Of a stretch of 64,000 nt of DNA, positions 25,159 through 36,058 are shown piece by piece. Within the stretch, counting starts at the first letter, position 1, and the number at the start of each line of letters is the position of its first letter. A program made the translations under genes and the position numbers. The stretch covers positions 409,501 to 473,500 of the forward strand of contig CAJQUW010001113.1 in NCBI GenBank assembly GCA_907163375.1. Direction: 5' to 3'. The notes beneath the pieces were generated by a model that worked only from the letters and a program-made list of their open reading frames with translations, searched no databases and was not told where the DNA came from. Origin of the DNA: Prostheceraeus crozeri (taxonomy: Eukaryota > Platyhelminthes > Polycladida > Euryleptidae).

Positions 25159-25460
25159 TATGTATTGCAATGTTTAGTATCCTATGTCTATTCCTATTTC
25201 ATGCATAGAAATGTTGTGCATTTCTAAGTATGTCCATAGACTTCTTAATGTATGGCCGACAAATAGGAAGCTATGATATGTAATATCTTCCAGATGGAGA
25301 TGCATGCATAGAAATAGATTACCTTCACTCAGAGACAATCAAATCGAGTAAAAAGTCCTTTTCAGTACTCTGAGCGATACTGTCGTATGTCTCTCGCGTA
25401 TTTCTCGATTGCTCCTTGTACTGAAAAGTTGACTTTTTAATCTCCGTGAAAATAATTATA

Positions 25461-25925
25461 CCTTACAATTCCACACTCGCCGAAGAGGATGTTACAGCAC
25501 CATGAAGGGGCCATTAGTGAAGCGAAGGAACTATAGCAAGCCTCACCTTTGATAGTAGCAGTTAATTCAAATTCACTATGTTGACATTGACTTGTACTTT
25601 CATTTCAATCGACTTTGACATTATCAGTATGAATATTCTCTTATATCTAATTTATGTAAGCAGTCATATAATGCATTATTGACCCCATTAAGGTTGGTCG
25701 CATGGCTTTAGAACTGCATCTGTTGGTATAAGGGAAAGTTAAAGCTAATCAGACAGACATGTATGTAGAGTAATGGAAATGTATCGCGCATATACCATCT
25801 CTCCAGTACACATGGATGTAAGCTTGATGGGTGAAGTTATGAACAAACGTTTTGAGACAGAACTGTTAATTTGTAAAGACTAGTCACCTGGCAATTGACA
25901 ATTTCGTCACTGTCAAATTTCTCAC
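25461..25925. other. No gene recognised
   Basis: AT-rich spacer. No frame or repeat family recognised. Confidence 0.5.
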
Positions 25926-26060
25926 AAATGTAGCCCGCACGAGACATGCTTCAGCCTGTTAGGCCTCCTGAGTGGTGGGTGGGTTCGAACCAGCGACGTT
26001 GGAGCGACAGAACGTGCAAGCATGCGCTCTAACCACAAGGCCACCGGAACATCTCTTGAC
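25926..26060 (-). repeat. tRNA-like SINE head (family C) or tRNA pseudogene
   Basis: On the minus strand an A box TGGCCTTGTGGTTAGAGCG (26042-26024) and a B box GGTTCGAACCC (25991-25981) are spaced as in a tRNA gene. The D arm is plausible and the T arm nearly so, but the acceptor and anticodon stems do not pair, so it is not a functional tRNA. A short body follows to about 25926. Confidence 0.7.
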
Positions 26061-28354
26061 AGCTGGACTTTGCCAGGAAGGCACTGCTTTATCGCAGACA
26101 CGCTTAGGGTGAATTAACCTACCGACGTCGCAAGTTCCGACAGGTCCGACTGTCTCGTGGTGTTTACATCTGTTGAGATTTCACAAAACCTGTCAATCTT
26201 CAAAAAAAACAATTTTATTCAACCTTATCATATTTAGGAATGATGTTTCCCTGGTTCAAAAGACAGTCATCTGATTTAATTCTCATCATTCATTGCCTGA
26301 TAATGCACAGGGAAAATGGATTACCATTTATGTTGTCGTAAACCAGTAGAATAATGAATTATTGATTTTCACAGACATTCTTCTAATTATATAAATTTAT
26401 CGTATATTCAGTGATAATGGGACATGCTCCTCCCAGCCATCCTCAGCTATATTTTTCTCATAACCAAATTCAAAAAATATCTTAGTATAAGACTAGTTGC
26501 AAAACTGGTTACTACAAGAGGCATCTGTAGTGCACGATTATGACAACATAGAAATTGGTGCATCATTTAAGATAATTATGATGTTTTCAATCTTTCTGCA
26601 CTATTTTCTGCTTTGAGTTGATAAGTTTTTCATTAATAATAGCACGGAGTTCCACCATTTTGCTATTTCCCTCGATAAAATATCTTTATTGCAGTCTCCT
26701 GTAATATCAACTTCAAAGAGATGTTGAAGAGGGTCACATAAAAATGACATAAATTATCTTGATACTGCAAAAAATATCAAAACTGCGTGTATGTATGTAT
26801 TTTCTACTGGAGAACTTTCCATTATGTTGTTTTGTGAATCCTGGAATCTTGTGCATAACAGTAACACTACATTATCTCTTATGAAGCAATTCACATAATT
26901 TAATTTCTATTTTGAAGACTTAATGTCTGGGGGAAGAGCATTCCCGGAAATTACGTCAAATTTTACTGAATATTAATGAATTTTTATCTTTCTCAGGAGA
27001 CAGCTGTTGCCTTCGAAATTCGGAGTAATCTGTTGTTTTAATCAGTGTGAGTAATAAGCGCTTGATAATATCAACAAAATTACATAATTATTAATTGACG
27101 TCAATGTTGCATGAGCAATGCGACTTTTGCTATTTACACTCTGGAAGTGCTGGACTTGTAAAAATGTCTTCTTCCGTCGATTATGTTTGCATCGAATTGA
27201 TTAGTTTATTGTACAGTCATTGGGTTAAGTTGTAGTAAGTCATGAGAATTGCTATTGGGAATTAAATCCTCTACACGCTGCATTAAACGTGCATGCAAAC
27301 ATATGATTATTGATCAGAAATCCGCTCCATTGAGGGAATATTTCAAATAGCATGGAAAACTTGTGGTTGTTGAAACCTTTTCTTACTGAGCCTGGCGATG
27401 TGCAGCAATAGTTATTACATGTTGTATTCGCTGTATAATATGCAGCAAATGCAACATGCAAGAACTATTGCCATATATGTATAATATTATTAATATATTA
27501 TAATTATTATATATATATTATATTATATTATATATATAATTTTAATTTTATTTTAATGCTATAACATTAATTTTAAATTGCAACTATTTTAAATTGTAAT
27601 ATTAATTTTAATATTATCAATTGTGGTAATTAGTGTTATTATATTTCGATGGGTTTAACTTTTCGGGCCTATACTTCTACGGCTGGAGTTCCAATGACAT
27701 CCAGGCATTGAAGATAAATCAAACTCCTATTATGGAGGTGCTGACAGTTTCTGAAATTTTATTCAATTTTTAGTCCAAAATCTTCATTTATTCAATTCAG
27801 GATGAATCAAGCAAAGCTTAATAACGAAATATTTGAATCCTTGTCATATTACAGCTCTTGTAAAGACAATATCGGCTCCAGCATTCATGGTCCAAGTCGT
27901 TTGTTGAATATGACACCCAATGAATGTCAGATAAAACACGTGTTGGTTGCCTGCGAACTACAGTGTCTTCAATGATATTTTAAAGCTTCGCCTTGGCTTG
28001 TCTAGCAAGACTTGGATATACAGTGGGATTATTGACTCTCTGACTTAGCTGACAGTGAGCATGTTATTTAGACACTGTCAGCAAGTCCTCATGCACGCTG
28101 TATAAGTACATCATACTCAATAATTAATGGAATTTCCATTGGGGTTTGAAAAAACAGGTCGAATTTCATTTAAGACCATGTTTAAAAACACAATTTTAAA
28201 GCCATATTTAAAACAAAGTAGTGGAGCAATGCACATGCACAATGTAGGCCACATTCACTATGACTGCAAAACCATGTCCTAAATTAGGGAAATATTCCTT
28301 GATAACACCAGCAAATAACACTTATGAAAACTGGTAATTTGTTACCAAACCTAC
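26061..28354. other. No gene recognised; AT-only tract
   Basis: Contains a strongly AT-biased tract at about 27475-27600 with TATA/ATTA runs. Otherwise AT-rich sequence with no recognisable coding or repeat termini. Confidence 0.5.
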
Positions 28355-28900
28355 CAAGTCCGCGGTGGAGACAAGATCGTGCATTCTTCACTAGGCTACG
28401 GTGACCGCACTCCACTGACCCAGGAATCGAACAGAAGTCCGCCGCGGTGGAGACAAGATCGTGCATTCTTCACTAGGCTACGGTGACCGCACTCCACTGA
28501 CCCAGGAATCGAACCGAAGTCCGCCGCGGTGGAGACAAGATCGTACATTCTTCACTAGGCTACGCTGACCGCACTCCACTGACCCAGGAATCGAACCGAA
28601 GTCCGCCGCGGTGGAGACAAGATCGTGCATTCTTCACTAGGCTACGCTGACCGCACTCCACTGACCCAGGAATCGAACCGAAGTCCGCCGCGGTGGAGAC
28701 AAGATCGTACATTCTTCACTAGGCTACGCTGACCGCACTCCACTGACCCAGGAATCGAACCGAAGTCCGCCGCGGTGGAGACAAGATCGTACATTCTTCA
28801 CTAGGCTACGCTGACCGCACTCCACTGACCCAGGAATCGAACCGAAGTCCGCGGTGGAGACAAAATCGTACTTTCTTCACTAGGCCACGCTGACCGCACC
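28355..28900 (-). repeat. Tandem array of an 82 bp tRNA-like unit (about 7 units)
   Basis: The complement of the B box (GGTTCGATTCC on the minus strand) starts at 28424, 28506, 28588, 28670, 28752 and 28834, an exact 82 bp period. The A-box region (TAGCCTAGTGAAGAA on the minus strand) occurs seven times, the first unit being partial. Units are nearly identical except at the edges: the first carries an extra change in the B box, and the first and last lack three bases. The unit is a close relative of the head of SINE family B (12652, 20849, 38776). Each unit holds both internal pol III promoter boxes. Short open frames over the array are spurious. Confidence 0.92.
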
Positions 28901-30244
28901 TCCAAGTTTACCTATGTAAGTGCAAATCTTGCATCGCATGTCATTATCTGAAAAATTAATGAAATACTACAAAATGTTTTTCAAAGATATTAAAATATGC
29001 AGTACTTAAAAAATGTATTGAAAACCGCGAACCATGAATTTTGACCCTAATCGTGAGATGGATTATTAGGGCACAGAGATCACAATTGCCAAGGAGGCCT
29101 ACAGTTTCTCGATTTACTAACTGTGTGCTGAGTCTTCTTGCACGGGACTGCTAGGCTTGACTTTGATCAATTTTCCAATGATTTAATTATTTCGATTACT
29201 TTGCGTTTCTCGTATTTCACAATAAGCGCAGTGCATTTTCATAATGCATTTTCAACTGCAACGTATATTGTGTAGAGCATAGATTAATCCTCAGACTTGT
29301 AGAAATTGAGCACAAAAACTCTTTGGCAGCCGTAGTGGCTGCGTTTCTTCCTACAAGAAAAGTTAGTGAAGCTCGTAATGGTCCAAACTAGCTCGGAATA
29401 TCCAGAATAGCCGAACAATCTGACGGACTGCACAACAGGCTGCTCTGCGTCTATTTATCCTAACTTTGCTGTGTGGCTGAATATTGAAAATTGCAGAATG
29501 CCAGTTCGGCTGAGCATAGAGTAGAAAGATGTTCTCAGAATATCGTGAAGTCATGCAATTTTCTCAGATACAATGAAAGTACTAAGGATTTAGGAGGAAA
29601 AATCAGGATGTGTTTTCTCTGCTTTCTCGTGAATGGGAAAATGACTTAATTTTGTTATCTTGACGCACTTTGCTACGTAGAATTGTTTTTGCAGCGCGTC
29701 TTGAGTTGAAAGGTCCCCGCCTCTTGACCTCTACTGGCTGGCCTCTGCCCTTCTTTCAAATGCCTGAGGTACATTTCAGTCAATAGCGACTTAGCGTTTT
29801 AGCTTAAGGACCTAATATTAATTCTCTTCAACACTTGGTAGATTTTAGATAGCGTAATCCCGTTGTGTTAGCTAGATCTGATATTTTGATTGGAAACAGA
29901 CCTGTCCTCTTATCATCTGAATGGGCAGACTGTTGAATAGGATCTTTTCGATATATAAGTGATAAACATAATTTTGAACAGAACCACTTACTCGCCAATT
30001 CAATACACATGAGGAGAGGAGAAGCGTTGTTTGTCCTTCTAGTAAGTATTTTTAGAATTTTTAGACATTTTAGGATATAATAATGTTCTTCTAAATCATA
30101 TTTTGCACCTTTTAGAAAATTAACAAGTCGTTAGGTTTTTTTAAAAAATTTTGTTGCCTTGACGCACTTTGCTACGTTGAATTGAGGATGCAATGCCACA
30201 ATTTTGGTCAGAATGTCAACATTTGTAAGCTTGTTGGCGTTTAA
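28901..30244. other. No gene recognised; short direct repeat
   Basis: A ~37 bp sequence with the core TTGACGCACTTTGCTACGT occurs at 29648-29685 and again at 30147-30184, about 500 bp apart in the same orientation. Nothing else identified. Confidence 0.45.
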
Positions 30245-31216
30245 CCCTCAGAGACTTGAGCTTTTTCACACCCTCTGAGACCTGAGGGGGGTCTAGTGGA
30301 CCCCTTTAACATATTCTTAGTTTACCTGCTTGAATCGATATCAAAACATTAGAAAAGTTGATTTTAAGTAAAACAATGATGTTTGCGTGTAGCAGGTCGG
30401 TATAACGAATCCCTTGAGTGACTTTCAGCCTTCTCAGTAAACACGTGCGAAAATATGGTGTTTCTGTAAGTCAACCACATTTAGTACAGCATCACTTGTA
30501 CTAGGAGGCGGCTTTACGATATTTTGTGTCACCATAAAGCCTCAGATAGTTAGTTGATTTTGATGAAATTGATTTAATTCATGCAGCTAATCCTTTCCAT
30601 TTGTACATTCCTTCAAATTTATCCAAAGCTATCAGAGATAGACCTAAAATGAATCAAAATTGCTGTACTTCTAGAACCAAAAACAGCTGTGCAGATCTCA
30701 AACTTATCATTACAGCTGTGAAAAGTTTGTCATCAATCAGTTTTTGGTGCTCAACTATGAATATAATGATAGCTTTCATTTCGGACATCGATCTATGTCG
30801 AGTTGTTCATATAGGCCAACCAGTCACGCGAGATCATGTGCGAAAGCAAAATATTCACATTTTGCGATCTTCCAACACATTGCACATCTACGAGCATGAT
30901 GCAAACAATGAATAAATGACTTTCACTCTTTATACACCTTCGTGGACATGTTCGAAATCATTTTTCATCTAATTACAAAAATTTCGTGATGGAATTTCTA
31001 CACCCTCTGAGACCTGAGGGGGGGGGTCCAGTGGACCCCCTTGGCCTATCTGGCATACTTCTACTGATTCAATTGAAATGAAATAACACATGCAGATTCA
31101 CTGTCAGAAATGATGATTTTGTATGGGCTTGAGTGGTTGATATATCGTCAGCGTAAAAAATGAAATAGAAAAATGTGGCTCCGGGGTCCACTGGACCCCC
31201 CTCAGATCTCTGAGGG
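30245..31216 (+). mobile_element. piggyBac-type non-autonomous element, copy 2
   Basis: Begins CCCTCAGAGACTTGAG and ends CAGATCTCTGAGGG, with TTAA at both sides (30241-30244, 31217-31220). Three copies of the GGGGTCCASTGGACCCC palindrome lie at about 30289, 31021 and 31186. The middle one belongs to a repeat of the left subterminal block (ACACCCTCTGAGACC onward, about 30998-31042). The 104-codon frame seen in the other copies is also open here (30601-30915). No transposase. Confidence 0.92.
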
Positions 31217-31563
31217 TTAAATTCGTGTAATTGGTCTTCAAAATGAGATATACAGAATGGGTCACTGATGTCCCCTCTACGGCTGTCATGAATGAATGAA
31301 AACAGAAATGTTGCCGATCTTCCTTCTTTCTAAACTTGTTAACTTCTGCAATTCACCTGACTTTGATTCATCCTCGTCATTTCGAGAACTCAATGGTTAA
31401 CTTGTCGAGTTCAAATGTCAGAACGATGATTCATTTCCAAACAATACAAACTCCAACTCACAGTTAAGTTGACACCCAAATCTTTATTAGAAATTATCTT
31501 CTTTATCCTTTGCACGCCTCACATGTACTTTCTTTCGGCCGATACATGTCTTCATAATCCTCA
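31217..31563. other. No gene recognised
   Basis: Spacer after the piggyBac-type element with no recognisable content. Confidence 0.5.
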
Positions 31564-32067
31564 TTACCGAGTTTGTCGAATTTTGATGGAACACGCGAAT
31601 TGCTTGTTTCTTCTCAAGACAATCGGTTGTGCGGTCGACACACCAAGTTTGAAATCGTCTTTGATGTAGAAAGACAGCGTTTGTGTTTCAGGACAATAGC
31701 AATTGTCTGGCATCACTTTGGAAAATACCGCTTCCACTACAGACGGCAGGAATCTCACCTTTGTCGCTTCCATTCCTATCTTTGATTTCTCTCGCAAGAT
31801 CCATTCAGACTTGACATGACGCTGTGCAAGTCCCAAATGCAATCTGTCGCGCATCAAACGGATGCAGCGGGCCAAATGAACGCGGAATTCTAACGACTTT
31901 GAAATAGCAAATCTTCGAATTGTGCTGGTAGACTTTGGCATAGAAAGTTGAACAATGAAAATTAAAGTGTATTGTAGTTGAGTTACAAAAAAGTTTTGTT
32001 CAACGTCAATTGCCTCACCAACAAGTCGATTTGCAAGAAAAATAGAAACCTTTGATTTCTTATCCAA
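31564..32067 (-). CDS. Orphan open frame, 167 codons, function unknown
   Basis: This is the longest uninterrupted frame in the window outside the recombinase and RT relics. The assumed first codon is TTG, so the true start is unknown and the frame could be an exon or a pseudogene fragment. The product is basic, with a hydrophobic stretch near residues 29-43 and a Cys-poor centre rich in Arg/Lys. I recognise no domain. The opposite strand is also open for 70 codons (31573-31785), which lowers confidence that either is coding. No flanking splice signals, promoter or poly-A signal stand out. It could equally be part of an unidentified transposon. Confidence 0.25.
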   Translation of the reverse strand: MDKKSKVSIFLANRLVGEAIDVEQNFFVTQLQYTLIFIVQLSMPKSTSTIRRFAISKSLEFRVHLARCIRLMRDRLHLGLAQRHVKSEWILREKSKIGMEATKVRFLPSVVEAVFSKVMPDNCYCPETQTLSFYIKDDFKLGVSTAQPIVLRRNKQFACSIKIRQTR

Positions 32068-32491
32068 ATATTAAAGACGAAATAAAGTTATTGTCATATC
32101 AAATCGTCTACAATGATTGTAAAACTGAAATAATTGCATTTTATTTTCTCCATGGGGCAAAATGAATGGGGTTTGAAATACACTATTTACCCACATTTAC
32201 TCTGATAAAGATGGTATTGTTGAAAGATTTTCAGTCCCATAAATTCTTAATGTATCAAGATTTTAACTTCGCTCTTTGACGTCACTGCTACTTGGTAAAA
32301 TCATTGATAGCTGATAACTGAAGATCGAAGCAGACCGAAAATACGCCCACTCTTACTTCGAAGATGTTGTTTGAGAGGTCATGTAAGTGTAAGACAACTA
32401 TTGCACACTTTCAGAATTCATTTATTATTCATCTTTATCACCGTAAGACTGTTGTTATTTAGATGTTTCCTTTCTCATCAAAAATTGCACC
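32068..32491. other. No gene recognised
   Basis: AT-rich spacer before the nested hAT-like pair. Confidence 0.5.
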
Positions 32492-33274
32492 CACAGAATT
32501 TGACAGGTCGTCTATTCTTCTGTTTGACTAAAAAGGAAACATTGGAACATGTAATGTTAATTAAATGGCATAATCTGCTGACATAATACCATAGAAATCA
32601 AACAATTAGGAACCAGTTCAACATTAAGTACACCAAATTGTGCCAAATTTCACAGAATTAGATTGTTTAATCGTATCACTTTGCTAGAAGTGCAAACTGA
32701 TTCAAACAGATGGCACATGCAGGAACTTAATAAGTGGACAAAAAGAAATTTTTAATACCTTGCAGAGATAGGAAAAATAGTCGTGCGTTGCTTGCGGATT
32801 GCTCTGAATTCCTTCAAAATGCTCCGATCGCCACGACTCCTTCAGATTCGAAGACTTCAGATCATTGCGCAAAAGTTTTTTCGATAATGTTGGGTCCTCC
32901 GATCATTTTAAAAAAAGTTAGGAGGCGCACGAAAAAACGTTCACAAACTTCTCTGTAGAACTTGACATCGACTGTGTCTCTTTGCTGTGTGATCCGGTTG
33001 ATCACAGTCACTGAAACTTCGCACAATTTGGTGTGTTTAATGTTGAACTGGGTGCTCATTGTTCGATTGCTATGGTATTATATCAGCAGATTGTGCCATT
33101 TCATTAACGTTACATGTTCCAATGCTTCCGTTCTAGTCAAACAGAAGAAGAGACGACCTGTTTCATTCTGTGGAAGATTTAGTGACTGTTATCAAGCGGA
33201 TCACACAGCAAGGAGATACAGTCGATGTCAATCTCTACAGAGAAGCCTGTGAACGTTTTTTTCGTGCGCCTGCT
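32492..33274 (+). mobile_element. hAT-like non-autonomous element, copy d, interrupted and truncated
   Basis: The left part (32492-32650) begins CACAGAATTTGACAGG and matches the family up to the CCAAATTT site. It is split by a minus-strand family member (32651-33172) and resumes at 33173 (GAAGATTTAGTGACTG), ending near 33274 where family similarity stops. The right end is missing. It must be older than the element inside it. Confidence 0.8.
32651..33172 (-). mobile_element. hAT-like non-autonomous element, copy c, nested
   Basis: A minus-oriented copy whose left edge reads CACAGAATTAGATTG and whose right edge ends ATTCTGTG. The flanking 8-mers CCAAATTT and GAAGATTT are diverged versions of one site within the host copy (compare GCAAAGTTT in the copy at 5081). 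The frames at 32734-32958, 32862-33059 and 32962-33252 are mirror or shadow frames of the element. Confidence 0.82.
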
Positions 33275-34570
33275 CCTTCGCGCTGAAAGAACAATAACCT
33301 TGCTGATTAGACTAAGATAGATTTTTAAACTACTTGTACAATATGCTAAAACTTTGTTATATAATCGAAAGATATTATCTATCAATGATAAGTCACACAT
33401 AATGCATACTCACACACCTCTCCTGTCACAAGAAGTCGAATATTCAAGTTATAAGAAAAATGTCTATGGTTAGAGGACATAAATGCAAAAATTCCGAGGA
33501 CGCGTCAGCATTCCTTTATGTCCGATGAATTAGTGTTGTTGCATTCAAGCCCAAAGCTCGGATATAGCTCTGAACAGTGAGTCTAATGTCTAATAACGGC
33601 ATAATTTCTGGGCATGTTTGACATGTACATTTCTTCAGGACTAAACGATGAGTAGTAGAAATACTCGTACTTTGAAAAAGACCGCTGACTGATGCAGCAA
33701 ACGACAGAAATCTTCTAAATACATGACGGTAGAATGCATGAAATGTGTCGCGGGACAATATATTAGTAATATCCATCTGTGTTGGGCTTTAATACGATAA
33801 TCCGAGGACTTGTTAGCTCAAAGAAATTGTTCAATAACATAGTTTATTAATTTGTATGATCGCAATCAGAGAAGTCGGATTTGGAGATAAATTTCTGGAC
33901 ATCAACAAACAGGAAGAAATCTGCAGAATCTGGAGAATCTGCACTCTGCAGCCCGTGGGCACAAAAGAGATTCGAATCATTGAAGACCACCCAGTGACAA
34001 TAGATATTCAACAAATGAGGGTTGCATAATTTTTTGTCTTGCCCATCTAAGGAGCAAAACATGGATATCCATGGGCAGAATAAATTCAATAGAAATATAC
34101 AAATTCAATCAGAACTGCTTTACAAGCAAAATGAAATCTATGGTATCGTCAATTTCTATGGTTACTAGACATTTGCGGCACATGTAGATGCGCCTTCCAT
34201 GAACACATGCAGTCAAAAATACCGGAGGGCACTTTCCTTCCATTGTGGGCTCATATAAAACCCCTTCTCTGATGATTATTACTTCACATAGCTATTTCAC
34301 AATTATTTATCTCACAACATCCGAAAAATTGCTATTTTCTTGATAGAAGAAATATCAACACTTCCTCCCACAGCTATGTTGTACAGCCCGAGGCAGCCGG
34401 GATTGGTCGGATAGCTAACGGAGGAAACGTTTGCTTCCTCTAGAAAGAATGTAGCTTTTCATTTTGTGATTTATACATGTCTATTGTTCATTATAAAATT
34501 GATGGTTGCACCGCGAAATCTATGAATGAGCAACTCAAAGGACTGCATCGATATCTTGGAAGTCTCTGGG
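33275..34570. other. No gene recognised
   Basis: AT-rich with short frames only. A TTTCTATGGT fragment near 34136-34165 resembles an end of the CATAGAAAT-type hAT element, but a second end was not found. Confidence 0.4.
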
Positions 34571-35094
34571 CACAGAATTATAGACAGCTCGTTTCTTGTT
34601 CTGTTTGAGTAGAAGGGAAGCATTGGAACATGTAACGTTAATGAAATGGCACAATCCCCTAACTAAATACCATGGCAATCGAACAATGAGCAGCCAGTTC
34701 AACATTAAACACGCTAAATTGTGCGAAGTTTCAGTGACTGTTATCAACCAGATCACACAGAAAAGAGCCACAGTCGATGTCAAGTTCCACCGAGAAGTTT
34801 GTGAACGTTTTTTCGTGCGCCTGCTAACTTTTTATAAAATGATCGGAGGGCCCAATATTATCGAGAAAACTTTTACGCAATGATCTGAATTCTTCAAATC
34901 TGAAGGAGTTGTGGCGATCGGAGCATTTTGAAGGAATTCAGAGCAATCCGCAAGCAACGCACGACTATTTTTCCTATTTCTGCACGGTATTAAAAATTTC
35001 TTTTTGTCCACTTATTAAGTTCCTGCATGTGCCATCTGTTTGAATCAGTTTGCACTTCTAGCAAAGTGATACGCTTAAACAATCTAATTCTGTG
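34571..35094 (+). mobile_element. hAT-like non-autonomous element, copy e
   Basis: Begins CACAGAATTATAGACAG and ends TCTAATTCTGTG. The 8 bp flanks TCTCTGGG (34563-34570) and TCTCTGGC (35095-35102) differ at the last base. Overall similarity to copy a at 5081 is high. The open frames on both strands inside it show no transposase domain. Confidence 0.87.
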
Positions 35095-35334
35095 TCTCTG
35101 GCTAATCATAACTTGTTTATAGACTTCTACGATTTGTTCTGTATAGGAGTTTTCATAGAAAAGTCAGCTGCGAGAGGAAAAGTTAGCTTTTTGATCCTGT
35201 GGAGAGATATCTTTTCACTGCCACACAAAATGAAAATGAATTTTCTTCAGCACTGTAGAACTGTTATATTATTCAAACAATTGAGTGTATGATGATATAA
35301 TATAAGAAGAAATCATAGTGTGATGGCAAGTATA

Positions 35335-36058
35335 GTGCGGCAGCCAGCACGAGTTTCTGCAGGGAACGAGGCCGAAAGTGAGGCTTTCACAGAATGATGT
35401 ACATCCTATGCCTGCTACGAATCTGTACGTCTGCCGAGTTCTAGTGAGTTCCTCTTCTTGTCAGACAGTATCAAAGAAAAACACATGTAAATCCAATGGG
35501 ACGCAGATTGCAGTTTTTATCTAAAATGAATTTTTTTTGTTTTCTCTAATTAAACAAAAAGTACTAATCCCACAGTCATAATTTTTGTCATGGAACATGT
35601 TCAGGTCATTTCCTTTCATTTTCATGCACCCTTGTCTATATAGCTAAACGCACTTTGATTTGGCGAGCCTCTTAATGTCGGCAAACACAAACATTTTGAG
35701 CTACATTATCCACATTCAACCACATTCTAACGTACATAGCTGATTAAATGCACGATAAAAGCACATGTACATCATAGGAAATGACCTGAAGACATTCCAT
35801 GCCAAAAATTATGACTCTGGGCTTGGTACTTTTCGTTTAATCAGAGAAAACATACAAAATTTCATTTCAGCCAAAAACTGCAGTCTGCGTCCCATTGGAT
35901 TTACATGTGTTTTTCTTTGATCCTGTCTGACAAGAAGAGGAACTCACTAGAACTCGGCAGACGTGCCGATTCGTAGTAGACATAGGGTGAACATCATTGT
36001 GTGAAAGTCTCACTTTCGGCCTCGTTCCCTGCAGAAACTCGTTCTGGCTGCCGGACTA
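35335..36058. mobile_element. Foldback element with TA flanks and GTCCGG-type ends
   Basis: Arms of about 310 bp (35335-35645 and about 35740-36058) are imperfect reverse complements around a short loop. The ends read GTGCGGCAGCCAG on the left and GTCCGGCAGCCAG inward from the right, each bordered by TA (35333-35334, 36059-36060). A CAGGGAACGAGG block sits about 25 bp in from each end, as in the foldback at 58619, so the two belong to one family. No transposase is present. Confidence 0.82.

Larger units (their letters stand above)
23375..25160 (-). mobile_element. Insertion carrying a Crypton-type element relic
   Basis: About 1.8 kb interrupts the right arm of the surrounding foldback: arm similarity stops at about 23374 and resumes at about 25161. 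The insertion contains the DUF3504-type recombinase frames (23650-24775, minus). At its right edge lies a separate hairpin (24994-25158), so it may be two insertions. A small inverted pair around GTGCGGTTCC / GGAACCGCAC lies at 23490-23515. I could not define clean element ends, which is common for Cryptons because they lack inverted termini. Confidence 0.6.
21312..25458. mobile_element. Long foldback element, right arm split by a later insertion
   Basis: The left arm runs unbroken from 21312 to about 22110. Its reverse complement occurs in two pieces, about 22872-23374 and about 25161-25458. Outer ends read TAATTATTTTCACGGAG, flanked by TA (21310-21311, 25459-25460). The loop is about 22111-22871. 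The gap in the right arm (about 23375-25160) is an insertion holding a tyrosine-recombinase relic and a hairpin. Without the insertion the element would be about 2.35 kb with ~800 bp arms. A mirrored frame in both arms (21660-21815 plus; 23295-23062 minus) beginning MERTAEL resembles nothing I recognise. Confidence 0.75.

Noticed and set aside
25926-26060. A genuine tRNA gene
   Set aside because: A and B boxes are well spaced, but the acceptor and anticodon stems do not pair.
28355-28900. A CRISPR array
   Set aside because: The repeats are directly adjacent 82 bp units with no unique spacers, and each is a tRNA-like SINE head. The genome is animal-like.
28355-28900. A cluster of functional tRNA genes
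   Set aside because: Each unit has promoter boxes, but the tRNA cloverleaf is poor and the units match a SINE head.
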